A stretch of DNA of 64,000 nucleotides from Pseudomonadota bacterium (lineage in GTDB: Bacteria; Pseudomonadota; Gammaproteobacteria; Pseudomonadales; Moraxellaceae): assembly GCA_021851865.1 (NCBI GenBank), contig JAJZBU010000001.1, positions 120,685 through 184,684 on the forward strand. Direction: 5' to 3'. The notes under the pieces were generated by a model. The model saw only the letters and a list, made by a program, of their open reading frames with translations. It was not told the origin of the DNA and made no database searches. A program made the translations under genes and the position numbers. This document shows, one piece after another, positions 29,270-39,393 of this stretch (positions are counted from its first letter, which is position 1; each line of letters begins with the position of its first letter).

Positions 29270-29331
29270 GCTGAGGCTATTGAAAATCCTCTCAGCTGAC
29301 GTCGTGCCGTGTGGGTACGGCACGACGTCAG
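29270..29331 (-). other. Strong hairpin pair between ccoP and ccoG
   Basis: A perfect 15-bp stem (29296-29310 with 29317-29331, CTGACGTCGTGCCGT arm, six-base loop) lies eight bases after the ccoP stop. A second stem pairs CAGCTGAG (about 29270) with CTCAGCTG (29291-29298) and shares three bases with the first arm, so the two cannot form fully together. No T-run follows on the minus strand. It may protect the 3' end of ccoNOQP mRNA or tune read-through into ccoGHIS. Confidence 0.6.
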
Positions 29332-29338
29332 GGAGGGT

Positions 29339-30238
29339 TTACTGCTGCGTGTTGCCGTGTGACAGGCTGTAGACGTAGGCGGCGAGCAGGTGGACGCGTT
29401 CGACACCGAGACGATCCTTCCAGGCGGGCATACGGCCACGACGCCCTTCCGTGATGCTCTGGATGACGGTGGCTTTCGAGCCGCCATAAAGCCAGATGGT
29501 ATCACTCAGGTTGGGCGCGCCGATCATGGTATTGCCGTGACCGTCAGGGCCGTGGCAGGCGACACAGTTGCTTTGGAAGACGAGCTTGCCCTTGGCTGCC
29601 AGTGCGTCATCGACCGTACGTCCAGACAGCGACAGGACGTAGTTGGCGACTTCCTGGATTTTCTCTGGTCCCAGGATAGGGCCCCAGGTCGGCATGCCAC
29701 CTTGTCGTCCGTTGAGAATCGATTGCTCGATGTTCTCGGGTTGGCCGCCGTACAGCCAGTCCTGGTCGGTTAGATTGGGAAAGCCACGTGCACCGCGCGC
29801 GTCGGCACCGTGACAGGCGGCACAGTTGTTGAGGAACAACTGCTGGCCGATGCGCATGGCCTTGGGGTTTTGCGCCAGTTGCGGGATCGGCTGTGCGTAA
29901 AAGGCCTCGTACATCGGTCTGTACTTGGCTTCCAGGGCGGCGACACCAGCGTCGTGCTCCTTGACTTCGGTCCAGCCCAGTCTTCCGGGATAGTTGCCAA
30001 GGCCGGGGAAAAAGACGAGATAGGTCAAGGCGAACAGGATGGTGCCGACGAACATCCACATCCACCAGCGTGGTAGTGGGTTGTTGAGCTCGCGGATACC
30101 ATCGTATTCGTGTCCGGTCGTGCCGTCACTGGCCTCGTGTTCGATCGGCATGCGCCGGGTCCACCAAAGCAGGGCGGCGCATCCGAGGATGTTGAACATC
30201 ACGATGACGTCGATCCATGCACTCCAGAAACTACTCAT
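29339..30238 (-). CDS. ccoP: cbb3 oxidase subunit CcoP (di-heme cytochrome c)
   Basis: The 299-residue subunit has N-terminal membrane helices (WIDVIVMFNILGCAALLWW and the later WMWMFVGTILFALTYLVFF) and two cytochrome c domains with heme sites CAACHGADARG and CVACHGPDGHG. It passes electrons from cytochrome c to CcoO and CcoN. Its start overlaps the ccoQ stop (ATGA). The closing 15-bp hairpin follows its stop. Confidence 0.96.
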   Translation of the reverse strand: MSSFWSAWIDVIVMFNILGCAALLWWTRRMPIEHEASDGTTGHEYDGIRELNNPLPRWWMWMFVGTILFALTYLVFFPGLGNYPGRLGWTEVKEHDAGVAALEAKYRPMYEAFYAQPIPQLAQNPKAMRIGQQLFLNNCAACHGADARGARGFPNLTDQDWLYGGQPENIEQSILNGRQGGMPTWGPILGPEKIQEVANYVLSLSGRTVDDALAAKGKLVFQSNCVACHGPDGHGNTMIGAPNLSDTIWLYGGSKATVIQSITEGRRGRMPAWKDRLGVERVHLLAAYVYSLSHGNTQQ

Positions 30239-30396
30239 GGCTGATTCTCCTTCGACTTTTTCTCATCGACAAAAGGTAGCATGGCATCCTCATCGAAACG
30301 TGTGCGGTTGCGTGGCGTGTAGGCCCACCAGCAGATCAGAGCAAAGCCCAGCATGGCGAGCAATAAACCTATCGTCTTCATGGTTCCAAGATCCAT
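30235..30396 (-). CDS. ccoQ: cbb3 oxidase small subunit CcoQ
   Basis: This 53-residue protein begins MDLGTMKTIGLLLAML, has a single membrane helix ending in CWWAYTPRNRTRFD, and finishes with an acidic and Lys-rich tail (DEKKSKENQP). That is the typical CcoQ/FixQ layout. It fills the space between ccoO and ccoP, ends in an ATGA overlap with ccoP, and has AGAGGTG before its start. CcoQ stabilises the complex. Confidence 0.92.
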   Translation of the reverse strand: MDLGTMKTIGLLLAMLGFALICWWAYTPRNRTRFDEDAMLPFVDEKKSKENQP

Positions 30397-30399
30397 GGT

Positions 30400-31038
30400 T
30401 CACCTCTTGTCCTTGAGGAGGAGACCCAACTGCTGCAGATAGGCGACGACGGCATCGGCTTCCGTCAGATGGCCACCGTGCGCACTCTTGACGTCATCGA
30501 GCTCGGCCGTGGCGCCTTGGATCTGTGCGTCGGTATAAGGCACACCGACACGTTGCAGGGCCTTCATGTCGGCTGGGATGTCCTGGTAGTTCAGCGCCGT
30601 TGCGTCGAGCCAGGGATAGGCCGGCATGATTGATTCAGGGACGACGTCGCGCGGGTTGTGCAGGTGAATGTAATGCCAGTCATCGGAGTATTTGCCGCCG
30701 ACACGCGCCAAGTCAGGCCCCTGGCGCTCCGAGCCCCAGAGGAAGGGGTGGTCGTAGACCGATTCACCGGCGACCGAATAGTGGCCATAACGTTCTGTTT
30801 CGGCGCGCAGGGCCCGGATCATCTGGCTGTGGCAATAGAAACAGCCTTCGCGCTGGTAAATGTTGCGACCAGCGAGCTGTAATGGTGTCAGCGGCTGCAA
30901 GCCGGCGATAGGTTGTGTCACGTCCTTCTCGAAAAACAGCGGGACGATCTCGACCAAGCCGCCAAAACTGACTGCCAGAGCCATCAGAATCATCAGCAGG
31001 GGAAGTTTACGTTCAATTGTATCATGTGAAAAAGCCAT
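30400..31038 (-). CDS. ccoO: cbb3 oxidase subunit CcoO (mono-heme cytochrome c)
   Basis: The 212-residue subunit has an N-terminal membrane anchor ([20 protein letters not shown]) and one heme c site in [12 protein letters not shown]. Conserved FixO segments follow: [54 protein letters not shown]. It lies between ccoN and ccoQ in the standard order. Confidence 0.97.
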   Translation of the reverse strand: MAFSHDTIERKLPLLMILMALAVSFGGLVEIVPLFFEKDVTQPIAGLQPLTPLQLAGRNIYQREGCFYCHSQMIRALRAETERYGHYSVAGESVYDHPFLWGSERQGPDLARVGGKYSDDWHYIHLHNPRDVVPESIMPAYPWLDATALNYQDIPADMKALQRVGVPYTDAQIQGATAELDDVKSAHGGHLTEADAVVAYLQQLGLLLKDKR

Positions 31039-31053
31039 GGTATTCCCCTTCCT

Positions 31054-32478
31054 TTACTCGACCGGACGGTCGGCTGGCGTGGCCTTGATAATAGTCTGCG
31101 TGACGTTGTAGGCCATCAGCAGCATGCCGCTCAGGAACAATACGCCGCCGCCGACTCGGCTGACATAGTAAGGATGCATGGCCTTGACCACTTCAACGAA
31201 GCTGTAGGCAAGGGTGCCATCGTTGTTGTATTCGCGCCACATCAGTCCCTGCGTCAGACCGGCGATCCACATTGAGGCGATGTAGAGAACGACACCCAAG
31301 GTGGCGAGCCAGAAGTGCACATTGATCAGGCGTGTCGAATACATGCATTCGCGATCATAGATGCGCGGCACCATGGTGTAGATGGCGCCGATGGTGATCA
31401 TGGCCACCCAACCCATGGCGCCGGAGTGGACGTGACCGATGGTCCAGTTGGTGTAGTGCGAGAGGGCATTCACCCACTTGATGGCCATCATCGGGCCTTC
31501 AAACGTCGACATGCCGTAGAAGGACAGGGCGACGATGAGGAAACGCAGAATGGGGTTGGTGCGCAATTTGTCCCAGGCGCCTGACAGGGTCATCACACCG
31601 TTGATCATGCCGCCCCAGGAGGGAGCCAGGAGGATGAGGGAGAAGACCATGCCGAGAGACTGCGTCCAATCGGGCAGGGCGGTGTAGTGCAAATGGTGTG
31701 GGCCCGCCCACATGTAGATGGCGATGAGTGCCCAGAAGTGGACGATGGACAGGCGGTAAGAGTAGACCGGCCGCTGTGCCTGAATAGGCACGAAGTAGTA
31801 CATCATGCCGAGGAAGCCGGCGGTGAGGAAAAAGCCGACGGCGTTATGACCGTACCACCACTGCACCATGGCATCGCGCGCGCCGGAATAGATCGAGTAA
31901 GACTTCCACAAGGTGGCGGGCATGCTCATGCCATTGACGATATGCAGCAAGGCGACGGTGATGATGAAAGAGCCGTAGAACCAGTTGGCGACATAAATGT
32001 GCGAGGTCTTGCGTTTGGCGATGGTGCCGAAGAAGACGATGGCGTAGGCGACCCAGACGATGGCGATGGCGATGGTGATGGGCCATTCTGGCTCAGCGTA
32101 TTCCTTGGTGCGGGTGAAGCCGAGTGCCAGGGTAATGCCGACCGCGACGATGATCGCTTGCCAGGCCCAGAAGACGAAGTTGGCGAGGGCGGGGGCAAAC
32201 AAACGCGTCTGGCAGGTACGCTGTACGACATAAAGTGATGTGCCCATAAGGCCACAGCCGCCAAAGGCGAAGATGACGAGGTTGGTGTGGATGGGGCGCA
32301 AACGACCGAACGATATCCAGGGGAGATCGAGGTTCAGTGCTGGCCAAGCCAGTTCGGAGGCGATATACAGCCCGACGGCCATGCCGATGACGCCCCAGAC
32401 GACGGTCATGACGGCAAATTTTCGGATGACTGAGAGGTCGTACTCAATCACTGCAGCAGGAGCAGGACTATGTGACAT
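31054..32478 (-). CDS. ccoN: cbb3 oxidase catalytic subunit CcoN
   Basis: The 474-residue heme-copper oxidase subunit has twelve membrane helices and the His ligands of the heme b and b3/CuB sites in segments such as [50 protein letters not shown] and [16 protein letters not shown]. It is the O2-reducing, proton-pumping core of the high-affinity terminal oxidase used at low oxygen. It is the first gene of the ccoNOQP operon; a candidate FNR/ANR-type site lies upstream. Confidence 0.97.
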   Translation of the reverse strand: MSHSPAPAAVIEYDLSVIRKFAVMTVVWGVIGMAVGLYIASELAWPALNLDLPWISFGRLRPIHTNLVIFAFGGCGLMGTSLYVVQRTCQTRLFAPALANFVFWAWQAIIVAVGITLALGFTRTKEYAEPEWPITIAIAIVWVAYAIVFFGTIAKRKTSHIYVANWFYGSFIITVALLHIVNGMSMPATLWKSYSIYSGARDAMVQWWYGHNAVGFFLTAGFLGMMYYFVPIQAQRPVYSYRLSIVHFWALIAIYMWAGPHHLHYTALPDWTQSLGMVFSLILLAPSWGGMINGVMTLSGAWDKLRTNPILRFLIVALSFYGMSTFEGPMMAIKWVNALSHYTNWTIGHVHSGAMGWVAMITIGAIYTMVPRIYDRECMYSTRLINVHFWLATLGVVLYIASMWIAGLTQGLMWREYNNDGTLAYSFVEVVKAMHPYYVSRVGGGVLFLSGMLLMAYNVTQTIIKATPADRPVE

Positions 32479-32865
32479 GACGGCTTCCTTTGAAATAAGC
32501 GTGAGAGCGTTCCATCCCGAACATCAACAACCTCTCTACTATGGACTCTAGTGGGATGAAAAACCATTCATCGACAACAGAGTGCCGGCTGCAAGTAAGG
32601 ACCATAATCTTGCCCTAGGTCAATGCACTGGCCGACAAGAACCGGTACTCCAGCGAGGCCGGTGATTATGCAACGAAATTCACCGTGTGGGTATCTGAAT
32701 TTTGCGTGCTCGTCGCCTGCTTGCCTGGGCGGCCGTTGATGTGCTTGCGTCCCCGGGTGGCTTGGCATATGTTAGCTGCGAGCCGGGTTTGCGGATGCCT
32801 GAAGTCTTGGGAACAGTACCGAAGCCCCTGGCTCGTGTGCGGCACCATATTAAAAGGAGAGTGTG
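32479..32865. other. 387-base divergent intergenic region ccoN / SCP2-like gene
   Basis: This gap separates the divergent ccoN and SCP2-like genes and must hold both promoters. Apart from the FNR-like site listed separately I see no convincing -35/-10 pair, RNA gene or protein. A good AGGAGA ribosome site ends it before the SCP2-like ATG. Confidence 0.6.
32610..32623. promoter_or_regulatory. Candidate FNR/ANR-type box upstream of ccoN
   Basis: TTGCCCTAGGTCAA keeps the outer TTG...CAA and 14-base span of the consensus TTGAT-N4-ATCAA; the right half is GTCAA, the left TTGCC is weaker. Oxygen-regulated ccoNOQP operons are commonly driven by such a site. It is centred about 138 bases before the ccoN start, and a good -10 at the expected spacing was not found. 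Confidence 0.35.
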
Positions 32866-33252
32866 ATGGCGGTTTTTCTATCAAATGAATGGTTTACCGA
32901 GGTCGAAAAGTTGACGCAGTTGGCGGGCGACCTCGAAGTGCCGGCGAGTCTGGCCAGCATCGTCCTCAACATCAGTGTCTCAGGCACGGCACAAGGTCAG
33001 GTCGACATGTGCCTCAACGGTGGGCGTTTCGAGCAGGGGCACAATTCGCAGGGATCGACCAAGATGAGTCTGCCGATGGATCTGGCGCGTCGCATCTTTG
33101 TCGAAGACGACAAGTCGGCAGGCATGCAGGGCTTCATGAGCGGACAGATCCGTGTTGAAGGCGACATGTCCAAGCTGATGGCGATGCAGTCGGCTCGTCC
33201 CAGTGATCAACAGAAGAAGCTGCTCGCTGAGATCCGTGCCATCACGGAATAA
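32866..33252 (+). CDS. SCP2 sterol-transfer-domain protein
   Basis: The 128-residue protein looks like a single SCP2 domain: EWFTEVEKLTQLAGDLEVP, LASIVLNISVSGTAQG, MSLPMDLARRIFVEDDKSAG, FMSGQIRVEGDMSKLMAMQS. Such small bacterial proteins bind lipids or hydrophobic ligands; the ligand is unknown. The ATG at 32866 follows AAAAGGAGAG at a good distance, so it is preferred over the in-frame GTG one codon earlier. A terminator-like hairpin follows its stop. Confidence 0.85.
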   Translation: MAVFLSNEWFTEVEKLTQLAGDLEVPASLASIVLNISVSGTAQGQVDMCLNGGRFEQGHNSQGSTKMSLPMDLARRIFVEDDKSAGMQGFMSGQIRVEGDMSKLMAMQSARPSDQQKKLLAEIRAITE

Positions 33253-33267
33253 GCGGCTGTCCTGTGC

Positions 33268-33296
33268 CGAGGGGGCTTGGTCCCCCTCGCGTCTTG
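33268..33296 (+). terminator. Terminator-like hairpin after SCP2-like gene
   Basis: CGAGGGGG (33268-33275) pairs with CCCCCTCG (33282-33289) around a six-base loop, 16 bases after the SCP2-like stop. The following GCGTCTTGC is only partly T-rich, so efficiency is uncertain. Confidence 0.55.
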
Positions 33297-33416
33297 CATT
33301 CAGGGCCGAAGGAGGTTCGTCTGTACGTCCCCTCGGTTCGTCGATATTCCTCGCCGCGAGCAGTCCACTCACGCCATAGATCGGTCAGTCAGGGATCTGG
33401 CGGGCTGATGTGCATG

Positions 33417-33425
33417 TGTTATCAT
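33417..33425 (+). promoter_or_regulatory. Candidate extended -10 promoter for gyrA
   Basis: TGTTATCAT contains an extended -10 (TGT then TATCAT), about 66 bases before the gyrA ATG. The -35 region at the expected distance (CTGGCG) is poor, which is common for extended -10 promoters. Prediction by eye only. Confidence 0.35.
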
Positions 33426-33490
33426 CGCAGGCTTGGATCCAAGGGACTGGATGGGGGCACCCCATCCCCGCGATGCCACTGAGGAGTTTC

Positions 33491-36085
33491 ATGAGCGATT
33501 TCGCCAAAGAGATCACGCCGGTCGCGATCGAAGATGAGCTGAAGCAGTCCTACCTTGATTATGCGATGAGTGTGATCGTCGGTCGCGCCCTTCCTGATGT
33601 TCGAGATGGCTTGAAGCCCGTACATCGGCGTGTTCTGTTTGCCATGCATGAGTTGGGCAACGACTGGAACAAGTCGTATAAGAAGTCAGCGCGTGTCGTC
33701 GGTGACGTCATCGGTAAGTATCACCCGCATGGCGACTCGGCGGTCTATGACGCGATCGTGCGCATGGCGCAGCCTTTTTCCTTGCGCTATATGCTGGTCG
33801 ATGGCCAGGGAAATTTCGGTTCGGTCGACGGTGATGAGCCGGCTGCCATGCGTTACACCGAAGTGCGCATGGCGCGCATGGCGCACGAACTTTTGGCTGA
33901 CCTCGACAAGGAGACGGTCGACTGGGTCGCCAACTATGACGATACTGAGCTGATTCCAGCGGTTTTGCCGACCAAGATCCCCAATCTTCTGGTCAATGGT
34001 TCTTCCGGTATCGCCGTTGGCATGGCCACCAACATCCCGCCGCACAATCTGCGTGAAGTGGTCGACGCCTGTCTGGCTTTGCTCGACGATGACAGCCTCG
34101 GGGTCGACGATCTGATGCTGTTCGTCACCGGTCCGGATTTTCCTACCGGCGGTATCATTCATGGTCGTGCGGGTATCGTCGAGGCCTATCGTACGGGGCG
34201 TGGCCGCATCCATGTGCGCTCGCGGGCGCAGATCGAGACGGACGAGAAGACGCACCGCCAGACGATCATCGTCACCGAGATCCCTTACCAGGTCAACAAG
34301 GCGCGCTTGATCGAGAAGATCGCTGAACTGGTCAAAGAAAAGAAGATCGAGGGCATCTCACCCGATGGTCTGCGCGATGAGTCGGACAAAGACGGCATGC
34401 GCATCGTCATCGAGCTCAAGCGTGGCGAGATGGCCGAGGTTCTGCTCAACAATCTGTACGCCCAGACGCCGATGGAATCGGTGTTCGGCATGAACATGGT
34501 CGCCCTGGTCGATGGCCAGCCGCGCACGCTCAATCTGCGTGAGTTCATCTCCGCTTTCCTGCGTCACCGCCGCGAAGTGGTCACGCGCAGAACCGTTTTC
34601 GAATTGCGCAAGGCGCGCGACCGTGGCCATATCATCGAAGGTCAGGCGGTGGCTCTGGCCAACCTCGATGAGGTCATCGAGCTGATCAAAACTTCCCCCA
34701 GCCCGGGCGAGGCCAAAGAGCGTCTGTTGACGCGTGTTTTTTCACCGGGCATGGTCCTGGCCCTGCTTGAGGCCGCTGGTGATCGCGATGCCTGCCGCCC
34801 CGAGACGCTGCCGGCGGATCGTGGCCTTGGTGCTGACGGCTATCGTCTCTCGGTTGAGCAGGCGCAGGCCATCCTCGATTTGCGTCTGCACCGCCTCACC
34901 GGTCTCGAACAGGACAAACTGGTGCAGGAGTATCGCGAGATTTTGGCGAGGATTCGTGAACTGGCGCTCATCCTCGCCGAGCCGGCGCGTTTGGTGGCGA
35001 TCATCCGCGCAGAACTGGAAGAGGTCAAGTCGCTCTATGGTGATGCACGACGCACCGAGATCATCGCATCGCGTCTCGATCTATCCATGGAAGATCTGAT
35101 CGCCGAGGAGGATGTCGTCCTCACCCTGTCGCATGCCGGCTATGCCAAGACGCAGCCGCTTGCCGATTATCGCGCCCAGAAACGCGGTGGTCGCGGCAAG
35201 TCAGCGACGGCGGTGAAGGATGAAGACTTCATCGAGCGTCTTCTTGTCGTGAGCACGCATGCCACGGTCATGTGCTTCACCAGCGTCGGCAAGGTCTACT
35301 GGCTCAAGGTTTACGAGATACCACAGGCGGGACGCGCTTCGAAGGGCAAGCCCATCGTCAATATTCTGCCGCTGCAGAGCGGTGAACGTATCACCGCCAT
35401 CCTGCCGCTGCGCGATTATGCACAGGGCCAGTTCGTGTTCATGGCGACGGGTGATGGCACGGTGAAGAAAGTCGACCTCACCGAGTTCTCCCGGCCACGT
35501 TCAAATGGGCTGATCGCGATCAATCTGAGCGAGGGCGACAGCCTCGTCGGGGTGGCGTTGACCGATGGACAACGCGACATCATGCTGTTCAGCGATGAAG
35601 GCAAGGCGGTTCGCTTCGCCGAGTCCGAGGTGCGTAGTCTCGGCCGTCAGGCCATGGGCATGCGGGGTATGACCTTGCCACCCGGGCGACGCATCGTGTC
35701 ACTTTTGGTGCCGGCGGCTGATGCGCAGATTCTGACCGCGTGTGCCAAGGGCTATGGCAAGCGCACAGGGGTGTCGGAATTTCCCATCCATGGTCGTGGC
35801 GGCAAAGGCGTCATCGCCATTCAGACCTCCGATCGCAATGGTGCCCTGGTCGCCGCCGTGCAAGTGGCGGCCGATGGGCAGGGGCAGCTCATGCTCATCT
35901 CGGATCAGGGGACGCTGGTGCGGACACGGGTTTCCGAGGTCTCTTGTGTGTCTCGCAATACGCAAGGTGTGACCTTGATCCGCCTCGCCGAGGAAGAACA
36001 GCTCATCGGCGTCGTGCCGGTCGCGGATGATGACGCTGAGGACGATGGCGAGAATGAGGCCAGCGAAGTCAGTCGTAGCGAATGA
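33491..36085 (+). CDS. gyrA: DNA gyrase subunit A
   Basis: The 864-residue subunit cuts and rejoins DNA during negative supercoiling. Starting at the ATG at 33491 (GAGGAG before it), numbering equals that of E. coli: the catalytic Tyr is residue 122 in MRYTEV, and the quinolone-resistance positions are Ser83 and Asp87 in HGDSAVYD, the susceptible-type residues. The C-terminal half has the six-bladed DNA-wrapping domain with the GyrA box QKRGGRGK. An acidic tail ends the protein. An upstream start at 33410 would add unsupported residues. Confidence 0.97.
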   Translation: MSDFAKEITPVAIEDELKQSYLDYAMSVIVGRALPDVRDGLKPVHRRVLFAMHELGNDWNKSYKKSARVVGDVIGKYHPHGDSAVYDAIVRMAQPFSLRYMLVDGQGNFGSVDGDEPAAMRYTEVRMARMAHELLADLDKETVDWVANYDDTELIPAVLPTKIPNLLVNGSSGIAVGMATNIPPHNLREVVDACLALLDDDSLGVDDLMLFVTGPDFPTGGIIHGRAGIVEAYRTGRGRIHVRSRAQIETDEKTHRQTIIVTEIPYQVNKARLIEKIAELVKEKKIEGISPDGLRDESDKDGMRIVIELKRGEMAEVLLNNLYAQTPMESVFGMNMVALVDGQPRTLNLREFISAFLRHRREVVTRRTVFELRKARDRGHIIEGQAVALANLDEVIELIKTSPSPGEAKERLLTRVFSPGMVLALLEAAGDRDACRPETLPADRGLGADGYRLSVEQAQAILDLRLHRLTGLEQDKLVQEYREILARIRELALILAEPARLVAIIRAELEEVKSLYGDARRTEIIASRLDLSMEDLIAEEDVVLTLSHAGYAKTQPLADYRAQKRGGRGKSATAVKDEDFIERLLVVSTHATVMCFTSVGKVYWLKVYEIPQAGRASKGKPIVNILPLQSGERITAILPLRDYAQGQFVFMATGDGTVKKVDLTEFSRPRSNGLIAINLSEGDSLVGVALTDGQRDIMLFSDEGKAVRFAESEVRSLGRQAMGMRGMTLPPGRRIVSLLVPAADAQILTACAKGYGKRTGVSEFPIHGRGGKGVIAIQTSDRNGALVAAVQVAADGQGQLMLISDQGTLVRTRVSEVSCVSRNTQGVTLIRLAEEEQLIGVVPVADDDAEDDGENEASEVSRSE

Positions 36086-36114
36086 ACTTATTGTCGAGTG
36101 AGGAAACCGCAAGC

Positions 36115-37194
36115 ATGCGCGTGCATAATTTTTGTGCTGGACCTGCGGCTCTGCCGCAGGCCGTGCTCAGCGAGGCGCAGCATGACCTGCTGAGCTGGAA
36201 AGGCCGTGGTCTGTCGGTGATGGAAATGAGTCATCGCGGCGCCGATTTCATCGCTATCGCCGAACAGGCGGAGCGCGATCTGCGTGAGCTGCTCAACCTG
36301 CCGGAACACTACAAGGTGTTGTTCCTGCAAGGTGGCGCCAGTCTCCAATTCGCTCAGGTGCCGATGAATCTTCTGCGTGGTCGGCGCAAGATCGATCTCG
36401 TCCACACCGGGATGTGGTCGGGCAAGGCTCTGCAGGAAGCGCGCAAGTACGCCGAGGTGAACGTCGTCGCCTCGGATGAGGCGCATGGCTTTCGCACTGT
36501 GCCCGCTTTTGATACTTGGCAGTTGAGTGATGACGCTGCCTATCTGCACTATACGCCGAATGAGACCATCCACGGCGTCGAGTTCAACTACATCCCCGAG
36601 GTCAACGCGCCGCTGGTGGCTGATTTCTCCTCCAGTCTGCTCAGCGAACCTCTCGATGTCAGCCGCTTTGGCCTGATCTATGCCGGAGCGCAAAAGAATA
36701 TTGGGCCAGCCGGTTTGACCCTGGTCATCGTGCGCGATGATCTCCTGGGAGACGTGTTGCCAGGAACGCCGACCATGCTCGATTACAAGGTGGCGGCCAG
36801 CCAAGGCTCGATGTACAACACGCCACCGACCTATAGCTGGTATCTCGCCGGTCTTGTGTTCAAGTGGCTCAAGCACCACGGTGGTCTGCCGGGCATGGCC
36901 AAGATCAATCAGGAGAAGGCGCAGCGTCTCTATGGTGTGATCGAAAGCAGCGGTGGTTTCTACCACAATCCGGTGAGTCCGAGCTATCGCTCGCGCATGA
37001 ACGTTCCTTTCACCATCATCGACAGTCAGCTTGAGACGGTCTTCCTGCGCGACGCCGAGGCCGCCGGTTTGGTCAATCTCGCTGGGCATCGCTCGGTGGG
37101 TGGCATGCGCGCCAGTCTCTACAATGCCGTCGGCCTGGACGCGGTTGACGCGCTGGTCGAGTTCATGCGTGACTTTCAGCGGCGTATGGGCTGA
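36115..37194 (+). CDS. serC: Phosphoserine aminotransferase SerC
   Basis: The 359-residue PLP enzyme makes 3-phosphoserine in serine synthesis and also acts in pyridoxine synthesis. Family segments: HNFCAGPAALPQAVL, VMEMSHRGADF, VLFLQGGASLQFAQ, the PLP Lys in YAGAQKNIGPAG, and NTPPTYSWYLAGLVF. The ATG at 36115 with GAGGA before it fits the usual N-terminus; the ATG at 36082, overlapping the gyrA stop, would add eleven residues. The gyrA-serC-pheA order matches Pseudomonas. Confidence 0.95.
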   Translation: MRVHNFCAGPAALPQAVLSEAQHDLLSWKGRGLSVMEMSHRGADFIAIAEQAERDLRELLNLPEHYKVLFLQGGASLQFAQVPMNLLRGRRKIDLVHTGMWSGKALQEARKYAEVNVVASDEAHGFRTVPAFDTWQLSDDAAYLHYTPNETIHGVEFNYIPEVNAPLVADFSSSLLSEPLDVSRFGLIYAGAQKNIGPAGLTLVIVRDDLLGDVLPGTPTMLDYKVAASQGSMYNTPPTYSWYLAGLVFKWLKHHGGLPGMAKINQEKAQRLYGVIESSGGFYHNPVSPSYRSRMNVPFTIIDSQLETVFLRDAEAAGLVNLAGHRSVGGMRASLYNAVGLDAVDALVEFMRDFQRRMG

Positions 37195-37198
37195 GTCG

Positions 37199-38284
37199 AT
37201 GCGTACGCTCGAGCAGATACGTCGCGAGATCGACGCCATCGATGATGAGATCGTTCAGTTGATCAGTCGTCGTGCCCGTTGCGCCCAGGAAGTGGCGACG
37301 GTGAAGAAGGCGCAGGAGGGGGAATTGCGTCTGCAGTTCTATCGTCCAGAGCGCGAGGCGCAGGTACTGTCGCGCGTCATGGCGAACAACCCCGGGCCCC
37401 TGCCGCAGGAGGAGGTGGCGCGCCTCTTCCGCGAGATCATGTCGGCGTGTCTGGCGATCGAGCAGCCTTTGCGTGTCGTTTTCTTGGGGCCGCAGGGCAC
37501 CTTCACGCAGGCGGCTGCGCTCAAACACTTTGGGCATTCGGTGCAGACTGAAGGTCTCGCCAGTATCGATGAGGTCTTTCGCGAAGTGGCTGCAGGTGCC
37601 GCCGATTATGGCGTCGTGCCGGTGGAGAACTCCTCCGAGGGGGTGGTGACACATACCCTCGATTCTTTCATGGATTCGCAACTACGCATCATCGGTGAAG
37701 TGGAACTGCGCATTCATCACAATCTGCTGGTCGCCGATGTGACGCGCGTCGCCGCCATTTCGCGCATCTATTCGCATCAGCAGTCGTTGGCACAGTGCCG
37801 CAAATGGTTGGACGCCCACTATCCCAACGTCGAGAAAGTGGCGGTGTCGAGCAATGCCGAAGCGGCACGCCGGGTGCAGGGTGAATGGCACTCAGCGGCG
37901 ATTGCCGGCGATATGGCGGCGACGCTGTACGGTCTCACTGTCTTGCATCCGAGTATCGAGGATGAGCCGGATAACACCACCCGCTTCCTCATCATCGGTG
38001 CGCAGGAGGTGAGTGCGAGTGGTCGTGACAAGACCTCGATCCTGGTGTTCACGCATGATCGTAGCGGTGCTCTACACGCCCTGCTCGAGCCTTTCTCGCG
38101 TCAGGGTATTTCGCTGACCCGGGTGGAGAGCCGCCCATCGCGCCTGCATCTTTGGTCGTATGTGTTCTTTATCGACTTCGAGGGGCATGAATCCGATCCT
38201 GCGGTGGCGCAGGCCCTCGCCGAGGTGCGCGCACGCTCTCTCGATGTCAAGGTGCTGGGTTCTTACCCGCGGGCTGTACTTTGA
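37199..38284 (+). CDS. pheA: Bifunctional chorismate mutase / prephenate dehydratase PheA
   Basis: The 361-residue P-protein has three parts: an AroQ chorismate mutase (about 1-90, RTLEQIRREIDAIDDEIVQL), a prephenate dehydratase (about 95-275, VVFLGPQGTFTQAAALKHFG, VPVENSSEGVVTHTLDSF, TRFLII), and a C-terminal ACT domain for phenylalanine feedback (about 280-361, ALHALLEPFSRQGISLTRVE with ESRPSR). It makes phenylpyruvate for phenylalanine. It starts four bases after serC. Confidence 0.96.
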   Translation: MRTLEQIRREIDAIDDEIVQLISRRARCAQEVATVKKAQEGELRLQFYRPEREAQVLSRVMANNPGPLPQEEVARLFREIMSACLAIEQPLRVVFLGPQGTFTQAAALKHFGHSVQTEGLASIDEVFREVAAGAADYGVVPVENSSEGVVTHTLDSFMDSQLRIIGEVELRIHHNLLVADVTRVAAISRIYSHQQSLAQCRKWLDAHYPNVEKVAVSSNAEAARRVQGEWHSAAIAGDMAATLYGLTVLHPSIEDEPDNTTRFLIIGAQEVSASGRDKTSILVFTHDRSGALHALLEPFSRQGISLTRVESRPSRLHLWSYVFFIDFEGHESDPAVAQALAEVRARSLDVKVLGSYPRAVL

Positions 38285-38295
38285 GCGAGGTGACT

Positions 38296-39393
38296 ATGGG
38301 GTTTGACGCGCAACGCTTGGCGCTACCGGGAGTGCGAGGTCTGCAAGCCTACCAGCCGGGCAAGCCGGTGAGTGAGCTGCAAAGAGAGCTGGGGCTGGAA
38401 CAGGTGATCAAGCTGGCCAGCAATGAGAATCCTCTCGGATGTTCAGCGCAGGTGCCGCAGGCTTTGCAGTCTTGTCTCGCGGCACTGGCGATCTATCCGG
38501 ATGGTGCCGGCTTTGAGTTGCGCGAGGCTTTGGCGCATCATCATGGTGTGGCGATGGAGCAAGTGACCCTGGGCAATGGCTCCAATGATCTGCTCGAAAT
38601 CATCGCCCACACCTTTCTCGCGCATGAACACGCCGCGGTCGTCGCGCAGTATGCGTTCGCCATCTATGGGCTGGTTGTGCGCGCCATCGGTGCTGAGCTG
38701 ATGGTGGTGCCAGCGCGTGACCATGGTCACGATCTCGCCGGCATGGCGGCGGCTATCACGGCGCAGACGCGCATCGTCTTCATCGCCAATCCCAACAATC
38801 CCACGGGCAGCTGTTTGTCGCAGATGCAGCTGCGCGATTTTATGCGTTCCCTGCCTGAGCACGTCGTCGTCGTCCTCGATGAGGCCTATCTTGAATATGC
38901 CGATGAGGGTGGGGTCGATCCTGTCACCTGGCTCGCCGAATTTCCCGCGCTCATCATCTGTCGGACTTTCTCCAAGGCTTACGGCCTGGCGGCCCTGCGC
39001 GTCGGATATGCCCTATCTTCGCCGGCGATCGCCGATTTGCTCAATCGTGTGCGCCAGCCTTTCAATGTCAGTAGCCTCGGGCTGGTCGCGGCGCGCGCAG
39101 CGCTCGCCGATCAGGATTTCGTCGCGCGTTCGCGCCAGGTCAACGCCGCCGGCAAGTTGCAACTGCAGCGTGGATTACAGGACCTGGGTCTGAGCGTGTT
39201 GCCAAGCCAGGGCAATTTTCTCTGTGTCGATCTCGGTCGCCCGGCGCAGGCGGTCTATAACGCTTTGCTCGCCCGTGGGGTCATCGTGCGCCCTCTGGCG
39301 GGCTATGATCTGCCGCAGCATCTGCGTATCAGCATTGGCCTGGCAACAGACAATGAGACCTGTCTGCGCGCGCTGGCCGAGGTTTTGGTGTGA
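38296..39393 (+). CDS. hisC: Histidinol-phosphate / aromatic aminotransferase HisC
   Basis: The 365-residue fold-type I PLP enzyme has KLASNENPLGCS, NGSNDLLEIIAHTF, NPNNPTGS, VVLDEAYLEYAD and the PLP Lys in RTFSKAYGLAALRVGYA. HisC enzymes act on histidinol phosphate; copies in aromatic operons like this often also transaminate phenylpyruvate and hydroxyphenylpyruvate. The ATG at 38296 follows GCGAGG; a TTG at 38281 overlapping the pheA stop is an alternative. Its stop overlaps the next gene. Confidence 0.93.
   Translation: MGFDAQRLALPGVRGLQAYQPGKPVSELQRELGLEQVIKLASNENPLGCSAQVPQALQSCLAALAIYPDGAGFELREALAHHHGVAMEQVTLGNGSNDLLEIIAHTFLAHEHAAVVAQYAFAIYGLVVRAIGAELMVVPARDHGHDLAGMAAAITAQTRIVFIANPNNPTGSCLSQMQLRDFMRSLPEHVVVVLDEAYLEYADEGGVDPVTWLAEFPALIICRTFSKAYGLAALRVGYALSSPAIADLLNRVRQPFNVSSLGLVAARAALADQDFVARSRQVNAAGKLQLQRGLQDLGLSVLPSQGNFLCVDLGRPAQAVYNALLARGVIVRPLAGYDLPQHLRISIGLATDNETCLRALAEVLV

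Noticed and set aside
33729..33757. Quinolone resistance change in GyrA
   Set aside because: Positions 83 and 87 are Ser and Asp, the susceptible-type residues.
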